The notes beneath the pieces were generated by a model. The model was not told where the DNA came from and did no database searches. It saw nothing but the letters and a program-made list of their open reading frames with translations. A stretch of DNA of 64,000 nucleotides from Sycon ciliatum. Its lineage: Eukaryota > Porifera > Calcarea > Leucosolenida > Sycettidae. Below are positions 1 through 10,710 of the stretch, in pieces (positions within the stretch are counted from its first letter, which is position 1; every line of letters starts with the position of its first letter). The stretch is from NCBI RefSeq assembly GCF_964019385.1, contig NC_088653.1, forward strand, positions 10,632,869 to 10,696,868, given 5' to 3'. The translations under genes and the position numbers were made by a program.

Positions 1-807
1 GTCAGCTCATGTAGCGATGCGGCTCGAGAGATGCAGAGTTGAGTGAACTTTGGACCTGTATTACTAGTGTGGGTGCAAGAACGCGCTCCTTCGCTGATTT
101 ATTTTGTGCATTTTGCTTACCTTGCTTCCTTTCTTCGACTCGCTTCACCTGATTCCATTGCTGAAATTTTTTTCTTGTGGCAGAGAGTATTCATGTATCA
201 TGCCTCCTCACTATGTCTGTTTGAAATTTCACAGAGCGGAAAAAAAACTATGGAGCATTATCATCTTCACAGCCTTTAAGGAGGCTCCCACCTAAAGAAG
301 TAAAAATAAAAGGTCCATGGACACCCTGTTTTCTATGCATAGAATGGTGGAGTGATGTCTCTTCTTCAATTTGGTATAGTTTGGAGGTAGGGTCACCAGG
401 CATATAAGAGGTATTCTGGTGTATTTAGTGAGTGTACAATTTCTTGATTTTCGGCAAAAAATGGTAAAAAATTTGCGTTTTGACCCAAAGAAGCCTCCTG
501 GAAGGAGGATACTAAGCATTTTCTCCATCATATGTTTAAGAACCACATTTGGAGGTATCTTGGCTACACAAGATAGACTGTGTCTTGGTTTTGCCTTTGG
601 CGAGCAACTTTTTCGAAATTACGGGTACCAAAATTTCCATCTGGTGCTGAATTGTGAAATGGTTCAGCCTGCAACATTTTGTCCATGGACATATTGATTT
701 TTGTGGCTTTCTGTGATCCTTGAGCCCCAAGGAAACCGATAATGGACAGTGATGGTGTCACCAGGCACTTTAGGCCCCTACCAAACAATATAGGTAACAA
801 AATATGG
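1..807. other. No gene recognised
   Basis: I see no recognisable gene, splice-bounded exon or clear repeat here. Short open frames exist on both strands but have no protein-like pattern. The stretch ends where the 3' end of the Penelope-like element begins, at about 808. Confidence 0.5.
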
Positions 808-888
808 TATTAGTGCAATTAGGAGTATAATCGATGCAGACATGGCCAGACAACAACGAGTTCATGGAATTTTTAAGGATTTTTATGT

Positions 889-928
889 TTTTCAAAATCA
901 ATTTTCGTTTTCCGCTCATCAGTGAATA
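889..928 (-). ncRNA. Hammerhead-like motif in PLE-1 3' region
   Basis: Read on the minus strand: a stem strand TATTCA (923-928), the core CTGATGA (916-922), a 9-nt segment with only one closing G-C pair, GAAA (903-906), a tiny 3-bp helix III, then U-U followed by TGAAAA, which can pair back to the first strand with one mismatch. The order matches a minimal type I hammerhead, a motif known from Penelope elements. Helix II is very weak, so activity is doubtful. Confidence 0.45.
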
Positions 929-1128
929 GTATCGGAACTGAGGGTACTGTGTACCAAAATAGAACATTTTATAACAGCATAATTAATTAAAAGTGTGAAC
1001 AAAAAAGGAAGTGCTACAGCATTACATAATAGGTGTCAAACATAGTGCTAACGTATATAACTGAGTGCAGGCACAAAGCAAGAGGTGATACAGTGCAACA
1101 TGACACAACATTTACATCTGATAACCAG

Positions 1129-2444
1129 CTACGAGAACAACTTTAGCGCGACTACATGCTTCTTTTGTTTACAAAGAACATGATTATGCACACGAATACA
1201 TACAGCTTCCAGAACCTTCAACTGCTTAACATAACTTGCACGGCACAAAACAGAAAAGTGAGAATCATCGTACACACTAAGACAATCTGGACGTGATAAC
1301 AAGTGACAAAATACAGCTGACTTTTTGCTCACGTCGCTCTCTTCCGTCTCATCCCGCTCCTTTCCTTCAACTTCCTCTGCCTTATCCTCGTCCTCCGTCT
1401 CATCTTCATCATCATCGTCCTCATCACCACCATCATCATCATCAGTCACTTCCTCATCATCCGTTTGATGCTCAGTCTCACTGCACTCCTTATCAGCCTC
1501 CAACATGGCTCCATCATCTCCACCAGCATCACAAGTCGTTTGACCGCTGCTCCGCGTCACCGTTGCTGGGTTCTCTGCTACTGCACACCCATTTCCACTG
1601 TCCATTTTGCGTGGGCCAAGTCCATTCCGTGCATAAATTTCAAGTGAATAGTTTGCTGTGCTTCTTCTGGGTCTATGGGTGAGGATATTGGTTTCATTTT
1701 GGTTTGTCGATGATCTCCCTCTCTGTCCAGACACAGTCGGCACCTTGGATCCCAGCACCGGGGGGACCACCGTCTCGGTAGTCACCAAAGGTAAAGGGGG
1801 TGGCTCAGGCGGAGGCAAGGGCAACTGCCGAGGTGAGGGTTCAGTGTCTCTCGGTGGCCCCTCCTCCATTCTAGGACGATGATGTTGTGCTAGAGTAGGC
1901 TCCGCTGCCGTTCGCAGTGGGTTGAGAAGTGGTGGCCAGGTCACTGATGGCAAACCCACCCCAACCCCCACGGCACCCCAGGTGGTTGGGCCGGTGGTGG
2001 CACGGGAACAGGCGGCGCTGTCGGCACAGCGTGTTTGTCTACTGAGCTAACTGGGTTCTTACACGGCCTACCACGCTTTGGCCGCTTTGCACTGGCTGCT
2101 GGTGGTAATAAGTGCAACGGCACATGTTGTCTGATACGTGCGTTCAGGTGTTGAAGAGTCGTACCAACGTACCGGGCAGCACAATTCCGGCACTCAAAGA
2201 GATAAACCAAATGGCTTGAAAGCTGGGGAGGTAGGACATCCTTCCTCACCATTAACGCACGTACCGTGGTGAACACGGGGATGAAGTGGGCAGCAAAGTA
2301 TGTTTTATTGACTAGGGTCTTGATAGCTCTGGACATGCTGACAGACGCGTTGCCTTTCCAAGGCAGGCATAAGTAGATAGGACACTTCCGAGGACCTGTG
2401 AATGTATCTTTGTTATTAGATTCTTGCTTCAGTATTTTGTTCAA
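1129..2444 (-). pseudogene. GIY-YIG endonuclease region of PLE-1, frameshifted
   Basis: Two overlapping minus-strand frames (1941-2444, then 1129-1971) together give the Penelope endonuclease. The first carries the GIY-YIG-like core ...FECRNCAARYVGTT... followed by Arg and His residues (ARIRQH). The second ends with the typical tail in which a Glu in KVLEAVCI is the expected catalytic residue, then HNHVLCKQKKHV. Between them sit a Pro-rich stretch and a long run of Asp/Glu, an unusual low-complexity insertion in the nuclease. The frames overlap at 1941-1971, implying a frameshift near 1960. Probably not functional as it stands. Confidence 0.75.
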
Positions 2445-2465
2445 TAAGTCATGTGGGTATCCATT

Positions 2466-2471
2466 CTTAAG
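2466..2471. repeat. Target duplication CTTAAG, left
   Basis: Six bases CTTAAG directly before the left arm of the foldback element, matched by CTTAAG at 4691-4696 after the right arm. Since the hexamer is palindromic its exact phase is not certain. Confidence 0.6.
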
Positions 2472-4690
2472 AGAGCCTGTCTGAGAATACCAAAGTATGT
2501 GTGCAAGTAGATCTCTCCGATTTCGCTCAAAATTTGCAGGTAGGTTCCCTTTGGGGTGTGGATCGATTATGCAAAGCCCTTGAAAAAGTTTCTGAAGGGA
2601 ACCTTGAAATTTGCATACCCCTCAAAAATGGCCGAAATATCACATTATTTATGGGTCTAGAAACGAGTCACGCCACAGCGTATACGAACAAGCTATGAAC
2701 AAAACCCCATCAAGCCAACATTGCCTCACCTTAGAAGAGTTCCTGGAGCAGTACCGCTTAGCCACGCCAGCATCCCAGAAGACGAGGTCCATCACCCCCT
2801 GACGCAACAAATGATCGTCTTGAAAATAGCCAATTTACAAGCGCTGGCAAAACAGCCAGCTACGTCCTCAATTGGCCAGAACTATACACCGGCAGATAGT
2901 AGAACACCTCTTCTAGCGCTGAGGACATGTCCCCCATCTTCCTTTTGGGGTTTTCTTGAAATAAACTTTTTTGAATTTTTCCACTCGACCATGCTGAAAT
3001 ACGGCCAAAGTCATACCTGCGCAGGAAAGCTCGCTACACCGCGACGTCTCCTCAGCAATTTCTACTCCAACACTACTCCCAAGGCCGCAGAACAAAGTGT
3101 AGTGTTGACTCTGACAAGGAAAAGCAGCGGTGATCACTTGTCACTCCAAACGACAAGCTTCTCCTTGCGCCACCAATAATTTTTTGTGCGACTGTTGATG
3201 CAAAAGTGACTGAAGGCCTGAGCGCAGTTTTTGAATTTTATTGCAAGATGCACGGTGAGATCGCGTGCTCTGTGACGTAGGATAACGCTTCCTGCATCAC
3301 GTTACGCGGCCATCGATCGAGAATGTGCCTGGAACGCTACTCGGAACAGGCCATGATGGCAGAGGTAAGATGAGCTTCATTTCCTGCTTGAACTGCTGAG
3401 AACCCCCACAAACTGTCCTAGGAGTGTTGCAATGGCAGCAAGCCGTTGGAATATGCCCCGTACAGCATGGAGAGTTATTCGTCTTTCACACTTACCTCCT
3501 GCAATCCCGAACATAGTCCAACAGTAAAAGTCCCTTGTTTTCATGTCGATGCTCGACAAAAGCGACTACAGTAGCTCGGTCCCTTTGTGTTGACTGGCAC
3601 GCGAGCAGCACTGGCTGCACGCACTTGTCGCGTGTACTGCATGAGAGATTTCTTACGTCATAAAGAATGTGATTTCATCATCATTTCACAGGTCTTCGAC
3701 CTACATGGTCAGGGAAAATCCCGGTTCGTAGGCCTACAACACGGTCAGCGTGTTCTTGAGCGCAGTAACAACACAAGTGTGATCACTTCCAGACCAACGG
3801 GCGTTCAAGGCGAGTAACAAGCGCACTTGACAAAGGTGACTCTGAAATCGCGTGAGCCGTGGGCCACGCGACTTGGCATTCTTGCGTCACAAGGCACGTG
3901 ATTTCACCGTAAATCTTGCAATAAAATTCAAAAACTGCGCTCAGGCCTTCAGTCACTTTTGCAGCAACAGTCGCACAAAAAATTATTGGTGGCGCAAGGA
4001 GAAGCTTGTCGTTTGGAGTGACAAGTGATCACCGCTGCTTTTCCTTGTCAGAGTCAACACTACACGTTGTTCTGCGGCCTTGGGAGTAGTGTTGGAGTAG
4101 AAATTGCTGAGGAGACGTCGCGGAGTGGCGAGCTTTCCTGCGCAGGTATGACTTTGGCCGTATTTCAGCATGGTCGAGTGGAAAAATTCAAAAAAGTTTT
4201 TTTCAAGAAAACCCCTAAAGGAAGATGGGGGACATGTCCTCAGCGCTAGAAGAGGTGTTCTACTATCTGCCGGTGTATAGTTCTGGCCAATTGAGGACGT
4301 AGCTGGCTGTTTTGCCAGCGCTTGTAAATTGGCTATTTTCAAGACGATCATTTTTGGCGTCAGGGGGTGATGGACCTCGTCTTCTGGGATGCTGGCGTGG
4401 CTAAGCGGTACTGCTCCAGGAACTCTTCTAAGGTGAGGCAATGTTGGCTTGATGGAGTTTTGTTCATAGCTTGTTCGTATACGCTGTGGCGTGACTCGTT
4501 TCTAGACCCATAAATAATGTGATATTTCGGCCATTTTTGAGGGGTATGCAAATTTCAAGGTTCCCTTCAGAAACATTTTCAAGGGCTTTGCATAATCGAT
4601 CCACACCCCAAAGGGAACCTACCTGCAAATTTTGAGCGAAATCGGAGAGATCCACTTGCACACATACTTTGGTATTCTCAGACATGCTCT
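2472..4690. mobile_element. Foldback element with about 0.8-kb inverted arms, inserted in PLE-1
   Basis: Arms at about 2472-3290 and 3865-4690 are near-perfect inverted copies, starting AGAGC(C/A)TGTCTGAGAATA at both ends, with a roughly 575-bp unique centre. The hexamer CTTAAG flanks both sides (2466-2471 and 4691-4696) and is best read as a target duplication. Removing the element restores the Penelope frame from RT thumb to the NGYP motif. No transposase was recognised; mirrored open frames of 152, 74 and 63 codons in the two arms simply reflect the inverted repeat. Probably a non-autonomous DNA transposon. Confidence 0.8.
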
Positions 4691-4696
4691 CTTAAG
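4691..4696. repeat. Target duplication CTTAAG, right
   Basis: Partner of 2466-2471. Joining the flanks across one copy gives a continuous Penelope RT-to-endonuclease reading frame. Confidence 0.6.
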
Positions 4697-4865
4697 GAAT
4701 ATTGATTTGAGAAATTCCAGCTCGTCGTTGAGCTTCGTTTCGGAGCAGAGCCGCTTTGCTCTCCCCACCAGGTTACGTACCAGGTTCACCTTGTATTGAT
4801 GTGAGCAATATGAATCATAGACGATGTACTGCCCAGTGAAAGTGGGCTTTCGGTAGACGGATGTT
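4697..4865 (-). pseudogene. PLE-1 reverse transcriptase thumb fragment
   Basis: The minus strand reads through a typical Penelope RT C-terminal pattern: VYRKPTFTGQYI, then a Tyr-Lys-Val-Asn-Leu-Val helix start, RAKRLCSE and ELEFLKS. It continues, after removal of the foldback element, into the NGYP motif at about 2455. The 5' part of the RT is missing: at 4866-4883 the element is joined to an inverted copy of its own 3' end. Truncated and non-functional. Confidence 0.8.
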
Positions 4866-4884
4866 ACGACTGATGTTACGACTG
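4861..4884. repeat. 12-bp direct duplication at the PLE-1 inversion junction
   Basis: The sequence ATGTTACGACTG occurs twice in tandem exactly where the minus-strand RT fragment meets the plus-strand 3' copy. This looks like filler DNA made during insertion or repair. Confidence 0.6.
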
Positions 4885-5663
4885 GGTGTGCAGTAGCAGA
4901 GATCCCACCAGCAAAGGTGACGCGGAGCAGCGGTCAAACGACTTGTGATGCTGGTGGACATGATGGAGCCATGTTGGAGGCTGATAAGGAGTGCAGTGAG
5001 ACTGAGCATCAAACGGATGATGAGGAAGTGACTGATGATGATGATGGTGGTGATGAGGACGATGATGATGAAGATGAGACGGAGGACGAGGATAAGGCGG
5101 AGGAGGTTGAAGGAAAGGAGCGGGATGAGACGGAAGAGAGCGACGTGAGCAAAAAGTCAGCTGTATTTTGTCACTTGTTATCACGTCCAGATTGTCTTAG
5201 TGTGTACGATGATTCTCACTTTTCTGTTTTGTGCCGTGCAAGTTATGTTAAGCAGTTGAAGGTTCTGGAAGCTGTATGTATTCGTGTGCATAATCATGTT
5301 CTTTGTAAACAAAAGAAGCATGTAGTCGTGCTAAAGTTGTTCTCGTAGCTGGTTATCAGATGTAAATGTTGTGTCATGTTGCACTGTATCACCTCTTGCT
5401 TTGTGCCTGCACTCAGTTATATACGTTAGCACTATGTTTGACACCTATTATGTAATGCTGTAGCACTTCCTTTTTTGTTCACACTTTTAATTATGCTGTT
5501 ATAAAATGTTCTATTGTTGTACACAGTACCCTCAGTTCCGATACTATTCACTGATGAGCGGAACACGAAAATCGATATTGAATAACATAAAAATCCTTAA
5601 AAATTCCATGAACTCGTTGTTGTCTGGCCATGTCTGCATCCATTATACTCCTAATTGCACTAA
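4884..5663 (+). mobile_element. Inverted partial copy of PLE-1 3' end
   Basis: This segment is the reverse complement of about 808-1592 with scattered differences. It holds the acidic stretch, the C-terminal part of the nuclease (frame 4917-5348, ending VVLKLFS) and the 3' region. It abuts the 5'-truncated RT fragment head to head. The same geometry recurs in PLE-3 at 11.8-13.0 kb. The copy lacks the GIY-YIG core, so it is not a functional gene. Confidence 0.85.
5545..5582 (+). ncRNA. Degenerate hammerhead-like motif in the inverted PLE-1 copy
   Basis: CTGATGA at 5551-5557 and GAAA at 5567-5570 with the flanking stem TATTCA / TGAATA retained, but the short helix III and the U before the cleavage position are altered relative to the other copy. 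Probably inactive. Confidence 0.35.
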
Positions 5664-6420
5664 TAAAATTGCTTTCTCCACGCCGACTCTTTAAATATGG
5701 TATTTTTAGGCCAATTCTGAAAATAGCATTTTTAGAAAATCTGACCATTCTTGCCTTCTTGACTAAATATCACTACCAATGACATGGTAGTATGGTAATG
5801 TTATTTTAGAAGACGTTATTTTCATGCTGCAACCTCCTTTGGGCATACCAGACAGTCTGTGCTTGGAAAGGTACATGTATCATTACATGTATGTCATGTA
5901 GCCTTCAGTCCTAGCACATTGGTATACGAGTAGTGTACATGTACATGTAAGGCAGCGAGGTTTCATAACAACCTCGACCATGAAACTGGCACATGAATAA
6001 TGTGAAAGCAGGCATTCAAAATAAGGCACACTAAACACTCACACGCGTGTGGCGCACGCACATAAACACCCACCCACATGCACGCACTCTCGTGCACGCA
6101 TCATTGTAACACTACTAGTACATAGTAGGACTTAGTTTAAATAAAAGCATGAAGACCAGCCACTGCACTGGGCATGCATTTGCTGGTTGTCACTTGCGTT
6201 GATAGCAGCAGACTCCAGAAAAACATCTCATGAAGGGCAATATGCATCTACACACGCTGGCGTGCACACATACGATATACATGTAGTGTACTGTCATGCT
6301 CTCTCGGCAATTATTTTTGTGTCTCAAATACGGTTCACAAATGCGCATTCACATGCAACTCCTGTACTGTAAAGCCATTACCACACTGTCCTTGCAGACA
6401 CCAGAGAGGAGAGGGATACA
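5664..6420. other. No gene recognised
   Basis: Non-coding DNA between the Penelope remnant and a microsatellite cluster, with some CA-rich stretches from about 6040. Nothing else supported. Confidence 0.5.
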
Positions 6421-6746
6421 GAACCAGCACCGTGAGCCCCTCCCCCCCCCCCCCCCCCCCCCTCCTTCCACACCTAGCTTTGCACACGCGCGCACACATG
6501 CACGTGCATACACACATACATGTACACAGACATTTGCATGCACATGCACACAGTGCACTCGTGGGGACATGTGCATAACCCAGATCAACATTGCGTGCGA
6601 ACCCACACATGCGGGCACGAGCACGCGTGCACATACATACGTGCGTACACACACACTCATACACCTGCCCAACGCTGAAGCGAGGATAGCGAACAAACTA
6701 CGTTATACATAGCAACTTGTGCTCGGATTACACCTTTCAACAGCTT

Positions 6747-6795
<49 letters not shown>

Positions 6796-6895
6796 TGCGC
6801 GCGCGTACACACACACACACACACTCGCGCGCGCTCACGCGCGTACACACACACACACGCGCGCGTGCGTACACACACACACACAAACGCATGTA
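6420..6895. repeat. Poly-C tract and CA/CG microsatellite cluster
   Basis: A C run at about 6437-6462 is followed by CA-rich DNA and dense (CA)n and (CG)n tracts at about 6748-6890. Long His/Thr or Cys/Val open frames across it are artefacts of the repeat. Confidence 0.9.
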
Positions 6896-7995
6896 CTTGC
6901 GCATAGGAAAGGATTCAAAATAATCAACCACAGGCATTTGCCCAATACACAACTGAGTGTGCACATCTTCGTTGTGGCATCCCCATTTTTACAAAAGCAG
7001 GATTTAGAAGTTCATCCCTGGTTCAGAACACAAGCTTCTGGCCAGCGTTTTCCTTACACCATCAGTGCAGTACAATTGTTGACAACGAACCTCATTCCTA
7101 CAGGGACAGTAGCCCAAGTTCAGCAGCTCTGAGATGCGTCGTCCACTGAGCTCAGGATACCAAGGCTCTAGGATCCACAGAAAATTTCAAACGGCACTCG
7201 TGCGACTGGAGCTGCAAGTGGGTCCACTTACCAGCGAGTGGGCAGCCACTTCACGCTCCACATGTAGTCCATGCTTAATTCCAGTACCAGTACTAGTATC
7301 ACTACGTTCGACATCGATGTCTTCACTGACTTCAGCCTGCTTTTCTCACCCTTCTTCGTCAGTAATATAATTTGTTCTTCGTGGCCACATCGTACTGCTT
7401 CAACAAAGTTTTCACAACAACATCAAGCAGCGTAGGAACTGCCTTTGTTTTGCATTAGCCATGGCCAGTGATTCTTTCCAGCGGTGAAACAGCCACGGCT
7501 ACAGAAACACTGCAACGAGTAGAACTACATCCTGGAACAACTGCAAGCACAGAGAAATCAAAAAACTTCTTTCTGAACAACAGCTTTTTTCCGCATGGAA
7601 CACAACATTTTTCGAATCTCCCCGTAAAAAACAGATTTCGGAGGTGCCCTTTTTACACTGCGCTGCGCAACTGTTCGGAGCCTCCTTAAGGAAAAGTTGC
7701 CTTCAACACTTATATCCAGTAATTGTTATTCTTTACTAAGAAAATGGCGGGCATCACGCAACTGCATTATAAAGGAAAGGAGGTTTATCAACTGACAACC
7801 CCTGTATTCAGTTGCAATACACAGTGAGTGGCCCGAAACGTCACAATGTTTTGACGTCACTGATAAAGAATTTTCATCCAGCGCATGCGCCAAGTGTGAA
7901 TAGCAACTGCATAGAGTGGTTGTAAGTTGACGAACCCCCTATTCTTTAATTGTTGTTCTTGTGTGTATTATATATATACGCAGACTTACCTTCAG
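6896..7995. other. No gene recognised; upstream intron of the ROCO gene
   Basis: No exon was identified. The last bases form a pyrimidine-containing 3' splice site (..TTACCTTCAG) before the ROC exon at 7996. Any upstream exons of the gene were not recognised. Confidence 0.45.
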
Positions 7996-8377
7996 CTGGA
8001 GGAATTTTATTCCGAAGGCCAAGTGGACGCTAATACTCTAGTTGTTCTAGTTAGCGGGGAACAACTTGTTGGGAAGTCGACACTGATCAAGACATTGAGA
8101 GAAGAAGGGAACAACGGCACATCAAACGACTCGAAACGAACCCGAGGCATCCAGATGTCCAACTTCACTGATAATCTTGGTCAGCATTTGCGTATCAAAG
8201 ATCTCGCTGGGCAGGACGCGTTTTCAGCGACACACGACATTTTCTGCCTATCCACATCAGTACCAAGCCTCGGTCTTGCTGTTGTCAATAGTAAATGGGA
8301 CGAGAAACTGATTACAACAAGCATAACCACCACAGTTGGTCGATTTTTGAGCCGGAGGCCACCATCGGTAACATCAG
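7996..8377 (+). CDS. ROCO-family gene, ROC domain exon 1 (P-loop, switch motifs)
   Basis: The exon encodes the first half of a ROC (Ras of complex proteins) GTPase domain. Visible motifs are the P-loop GEQLVGKST, a switch I-like TRGIQM, and the G3 motif DLAGQDAF, with Gln after Gly as in Ras-like GTPases. It starts after a TTCAG acceptor in phase 0 and ends before a GTCAGT donor at 8378, leaving one base (G). That base completes a codon with the first two bases of the exon at 14550. ROCO proteins use ROC-COR as a GTP-dependent dimer module in signalling. The N-terminal part of the protein was not found, so whether ankyrin or LRR repeats precede it is unknown. Confidence 0.85.
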
Positions 8378-8713
8378 GTCAGTGCGATATTTTATCAAAT
8401 GCATTTTTTTGATATTTTGTTTGTGTCTGTTGATCCGTATGTCGGCATGTACTGTAGCAGACATGGAACTTCAGTTGATTGACTGGGGCCGGCGCCCTCA
8501 GCGCGAACAGAACGCTGCGTGCAGTGCACATGTTGATCCGATACGACCAGCGCTCTGCAGAGCATAAATACATGTGTGTATCGCTTGTCCACGGCCGCAT
8601 GGCGAGTGCCCTGGGGCCGCTAGATGTGTGACCGGATTTCCATGTCCACGACAGTACATGAATGAATGAAGGATTGGGGTATGTGTTTGATTCTGTATAC
8701 TGGTGCAGGGAGG

Positions 8714-8820
8714 GCACTGTGTGTGTGTGCATGCAGGTATGTGTGTATGTGTGTTTATGTGTGTGTGTGCATGCAGGTATGTGTGTGTATGTGGGTTTAT
8801 GTGTGTGTGTGTGTGTTATT
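8714..8820. repeat. GT-rich microsatellite
   Basis: Imperfect (GT)n with interspersed ATGCAGGTATG units, inside the intron after the first ROC exon. Confidence 0.85.
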
Positions 8821-9228
8821 TATAGTGGTGTGCATGGGTAGTGGGATACCCATGCAGCCCGTGAGGATCTCGTGTAGACGGGTACAGAATAGTACCTGAA
8901 AAGCCGAAGTCGCTGATGGCATCATGTACAGTGCACATGTACAAATTCATGTAGTACTCTGCATGTCTATCCAGTGTGTAAGGGAAGGAGTGCATTGTGC
9001 TGTCACCATGGAAACATTACCCAATAGGGTATCCGTGCTACCCTTGGAAAACTACCCAAGAAAATCCCTGAAGAAAAATGCTACCAGACTCAGCCCTAGA
9101 TATTCATCCCTCTGTCCATGGTACCTAAGGGTGTGCAGACTCCTCTGTAGCCACTTCATGTTTCACACAGTTATACACCAGTACTCGAAAACGGTCTCTC
9201 GGCTACAAATTCTTCCAAAAATAATAAA

Positions 9229-9265
9229 TATCCAAATTTTCGGGCAAGGCCCATCTTCAGGAATA
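9229..9265 (-). ncRNA. Hammerhead-like motif in PLE-2 3' region
   Basis: On the minus strand: TATTC (9261-9265), CTGAAGA (9254-9260; position 7 of the core may vary), a GGGC/GCCC stem with loop CTT and one bulged T, GAAA (9238-9241), a loop-less 2-bp helix III, U, then GGATA, which pairs with the first strand over 5 bp including one G-U. It fits the minimal type I hammerheads described in Penelope elements better than the PLE-1 and PLE-3 motifs. Confidence 0.55.
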
Positions 9266-9354
9266 ATAAATCAAGAACAAAGAATATGGTTATTATATCT
9301 GACATAAACGGTGAGACAAATAGCACCAAAAGAAAAGGGATAGCGCTAAGAAAA

Positions 9355-9405
9355 TAAGCAGCAACAGCAGCAGCAGAAGCAGCAACAGGAGCAGTAAAAA
9401 CACAC
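9355..9405. repeat. CAG-like short repeat
   Basis: A run of imperfect AGCAGCAAC/AGCAGAAGC units in the 3' region of PLE-2. Confidence 0.7.
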
Positions 9406-9564
9406 ACGAAGCAGGCTAGAACATTACAGTCCCCCCAAACCAAGCAGTAGCATCACACCATCCCTAGCGAAAATAAGCGTGTATGTGTGTGTACTGTTAC
9501 AAAAAGCACAAACTGAACATATCAGTGACAAATAACGCCCAAGCATCTAAACATCGCCCAACAA

Positions 9565-10503
9565 ACGCCAGCCCTTGTCCATATTCACCGCCGGTTTCCT
9601 CTTCCGCATGAAGAGGGCCTCCATGATTCGGCGGTCCACGTAGGATCTCTGCCTCTGGGCGAGAATCGAGGCCTGGGCGAATGGCAAAGATGACTCGGGG
9701 AAAATGTGGTGTTTCTTGCGGTAATGTTCACCCCAAGGCTTTCCCTGTGTGGCATTCTTTGCCTGGCCGTGGTGCTCCTCGCTGCGTTTCCTCGCCGTCC
9801 GCTCAGTCTCACCGACATATTACTCGCCACAGACAGCACACTTCAAAGAATACACAACATCCTTAGACATACATGTATTCCGTTGAAGGCCAGCATCACA
9901 TCCACGACACTCAGCCGGCCTGCCCCTTCCCCTCTTCTTCTTCTGCCGCTGTTCCGTTCTCGGGCAAATAGGCCGGCTGAGTGACGACGACACCAACATG
10001 TCACGCAACGAACGTCCGGACGTGAAGACAACACGTACGTCTTTACTGAATGATTTGACGGTTTTCCGGACATTGTTAGCGAGCCTCTCGTTGATGTATG
10101 GCACCTTGATGATGGATGTGTATTTCTTTTTCTCCGGTTGCGCTTGACTGAGATGATGACTGCCGGTACTCCGCCGTGATGTGGTGCCTTGGTGTCTTTG
10201 TATGGCGTGTTGTATGGCTGATTGGATGATCGCAGTGGGATAGTGGTTGTTCTTGAGTAACGTTGTTATCTTGGCGATGCTTCGTTGACGTCCGTCTTCT
10301 GTTGTCGAGTTGGGGATTGCCCTGCTGAACTGGTTGTTCGCTACGGCGATTCTGGTGTCCAGCGGCAAGGACGACAGGTACGACAAGTGAACACCACTTT
10401 GAGACGGCTTGACAAACAGCTCCCAATCCAGCTTACCACTGGAGGAAGAAATGGTATGTAATAACCGGTGTATGTCGTAATCATAAGCCACACACATAGG
10501 CAT
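9565..10503 (-). pseudogene. PLE-2 RT thumb and GIY-YIG endonuclease with an in-frame stop
   Basis: The open stretch 9820-10503 runs through the RT C-terminus (SGVHLSYLSSLP, then a NNHYPTAII motif equivalent to NGYP), a Lys-rich linker, a Cys pair (CRGCDAGL) and KDVVYSLKCAVCGE. The next codon is TAA, exactly where the GIY-YIG core begins. The same frame then continues YVGETERTARKRSEEH, ending with the catalytic Glu in RIMEALFMRKRKPAVN near 9600. One nonsense change therefore separates the RT part from the nuclease. Frame and residues are seen directly; loss of function is inferred. Confidence 0.8.
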
Positions 10504-10569
10504 AAATTGTCAAGAAGAACAGCGGACGACTCCCCTGAAACCAGGGTGGGTGGGCGGGCGACTTCAACT

Positions 10570-10710
10570 ACCAAGAGGAAAAACAAAGACCACGATGGCA
10601 GGTTCAACGGAGTTGCGCAGAACAAGAGCAAATGCACGAAAATATTTGTGAGTGAAAAATACGTTTTTTGCACTCTTTCGCTACGCTCAGCCGTGAAAAA
10701 ACAAAACTTT
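10570..10710. mobile_element. Possible Ngaro terminal repeat fragment
   Basis: Short matches to the A repeat of the Ngaro-like element at 44354-44514 and 45885-46045: an AAAGACCACGATG word and, about 95 bp later, TTCGCTACGCTCAGCC followed by an A-rich run. Order and spacing agree roughly. No coding part is present. Could be a solo terminal remnant. Confidence 0.35.

Larger units (their letters stand above)
808..2465 (-). mobile_element. Penelope-like element PLE-1, 3' half (GIY-YIG endonuclease and 3' region)
   Basis: This is the downstream half of a Penelope-like retroelement read on the minus strand: the end of the RT thumb (a NGYP-type motif near 2455), linker, GIY-YIG endonuclease and untranslated tail. 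The tail is bounded by comparison with a second, inverted copy at 4884-5663, where similarity stops near 808 and 5663. The upstream RT part lies at 4697-4865, separated by a 2.2-kb foldback insertion. Penelope elements encode RT plus a C-terminal GIY-YIG nuclease; this copy is 5' truncated and frame-disrupted. Confidence 0.8.
9229..10503 (-). mobile_element. Penelope-like element PLE-2, 5' truncated
   Basis: Minus-strand remnant with RT thumb (about 10503-10200), a Cys-rich linker and a GIY-YIG nuclease to about 9570, followed by a 3' region with a hammerhead-like motif. It is truncated at the 5' end near 10500, the usual state of Penelope copies. It belongs to a different family from PLE-1 and PLE-3, as the proteins share only the general pattern. 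Confidence 0.8.

Noticed and set aside
2721-4441. A pair of conserved 152-codon genes on opposite strands
   Set aside because: They are the same sequence in the two arms of the foldback element; no start context or family match.
6657-6964. Cys/Val- or His/Thr-rich small proteins
   Set aside because: Products of CA/CG microsatellite DNA.
8295-8377. Frameshift within the ROC domain after the DLAGQ motif
   Set aside because: The original frame stays open, forms a plausible helix and ends in the phase required by the next exon.
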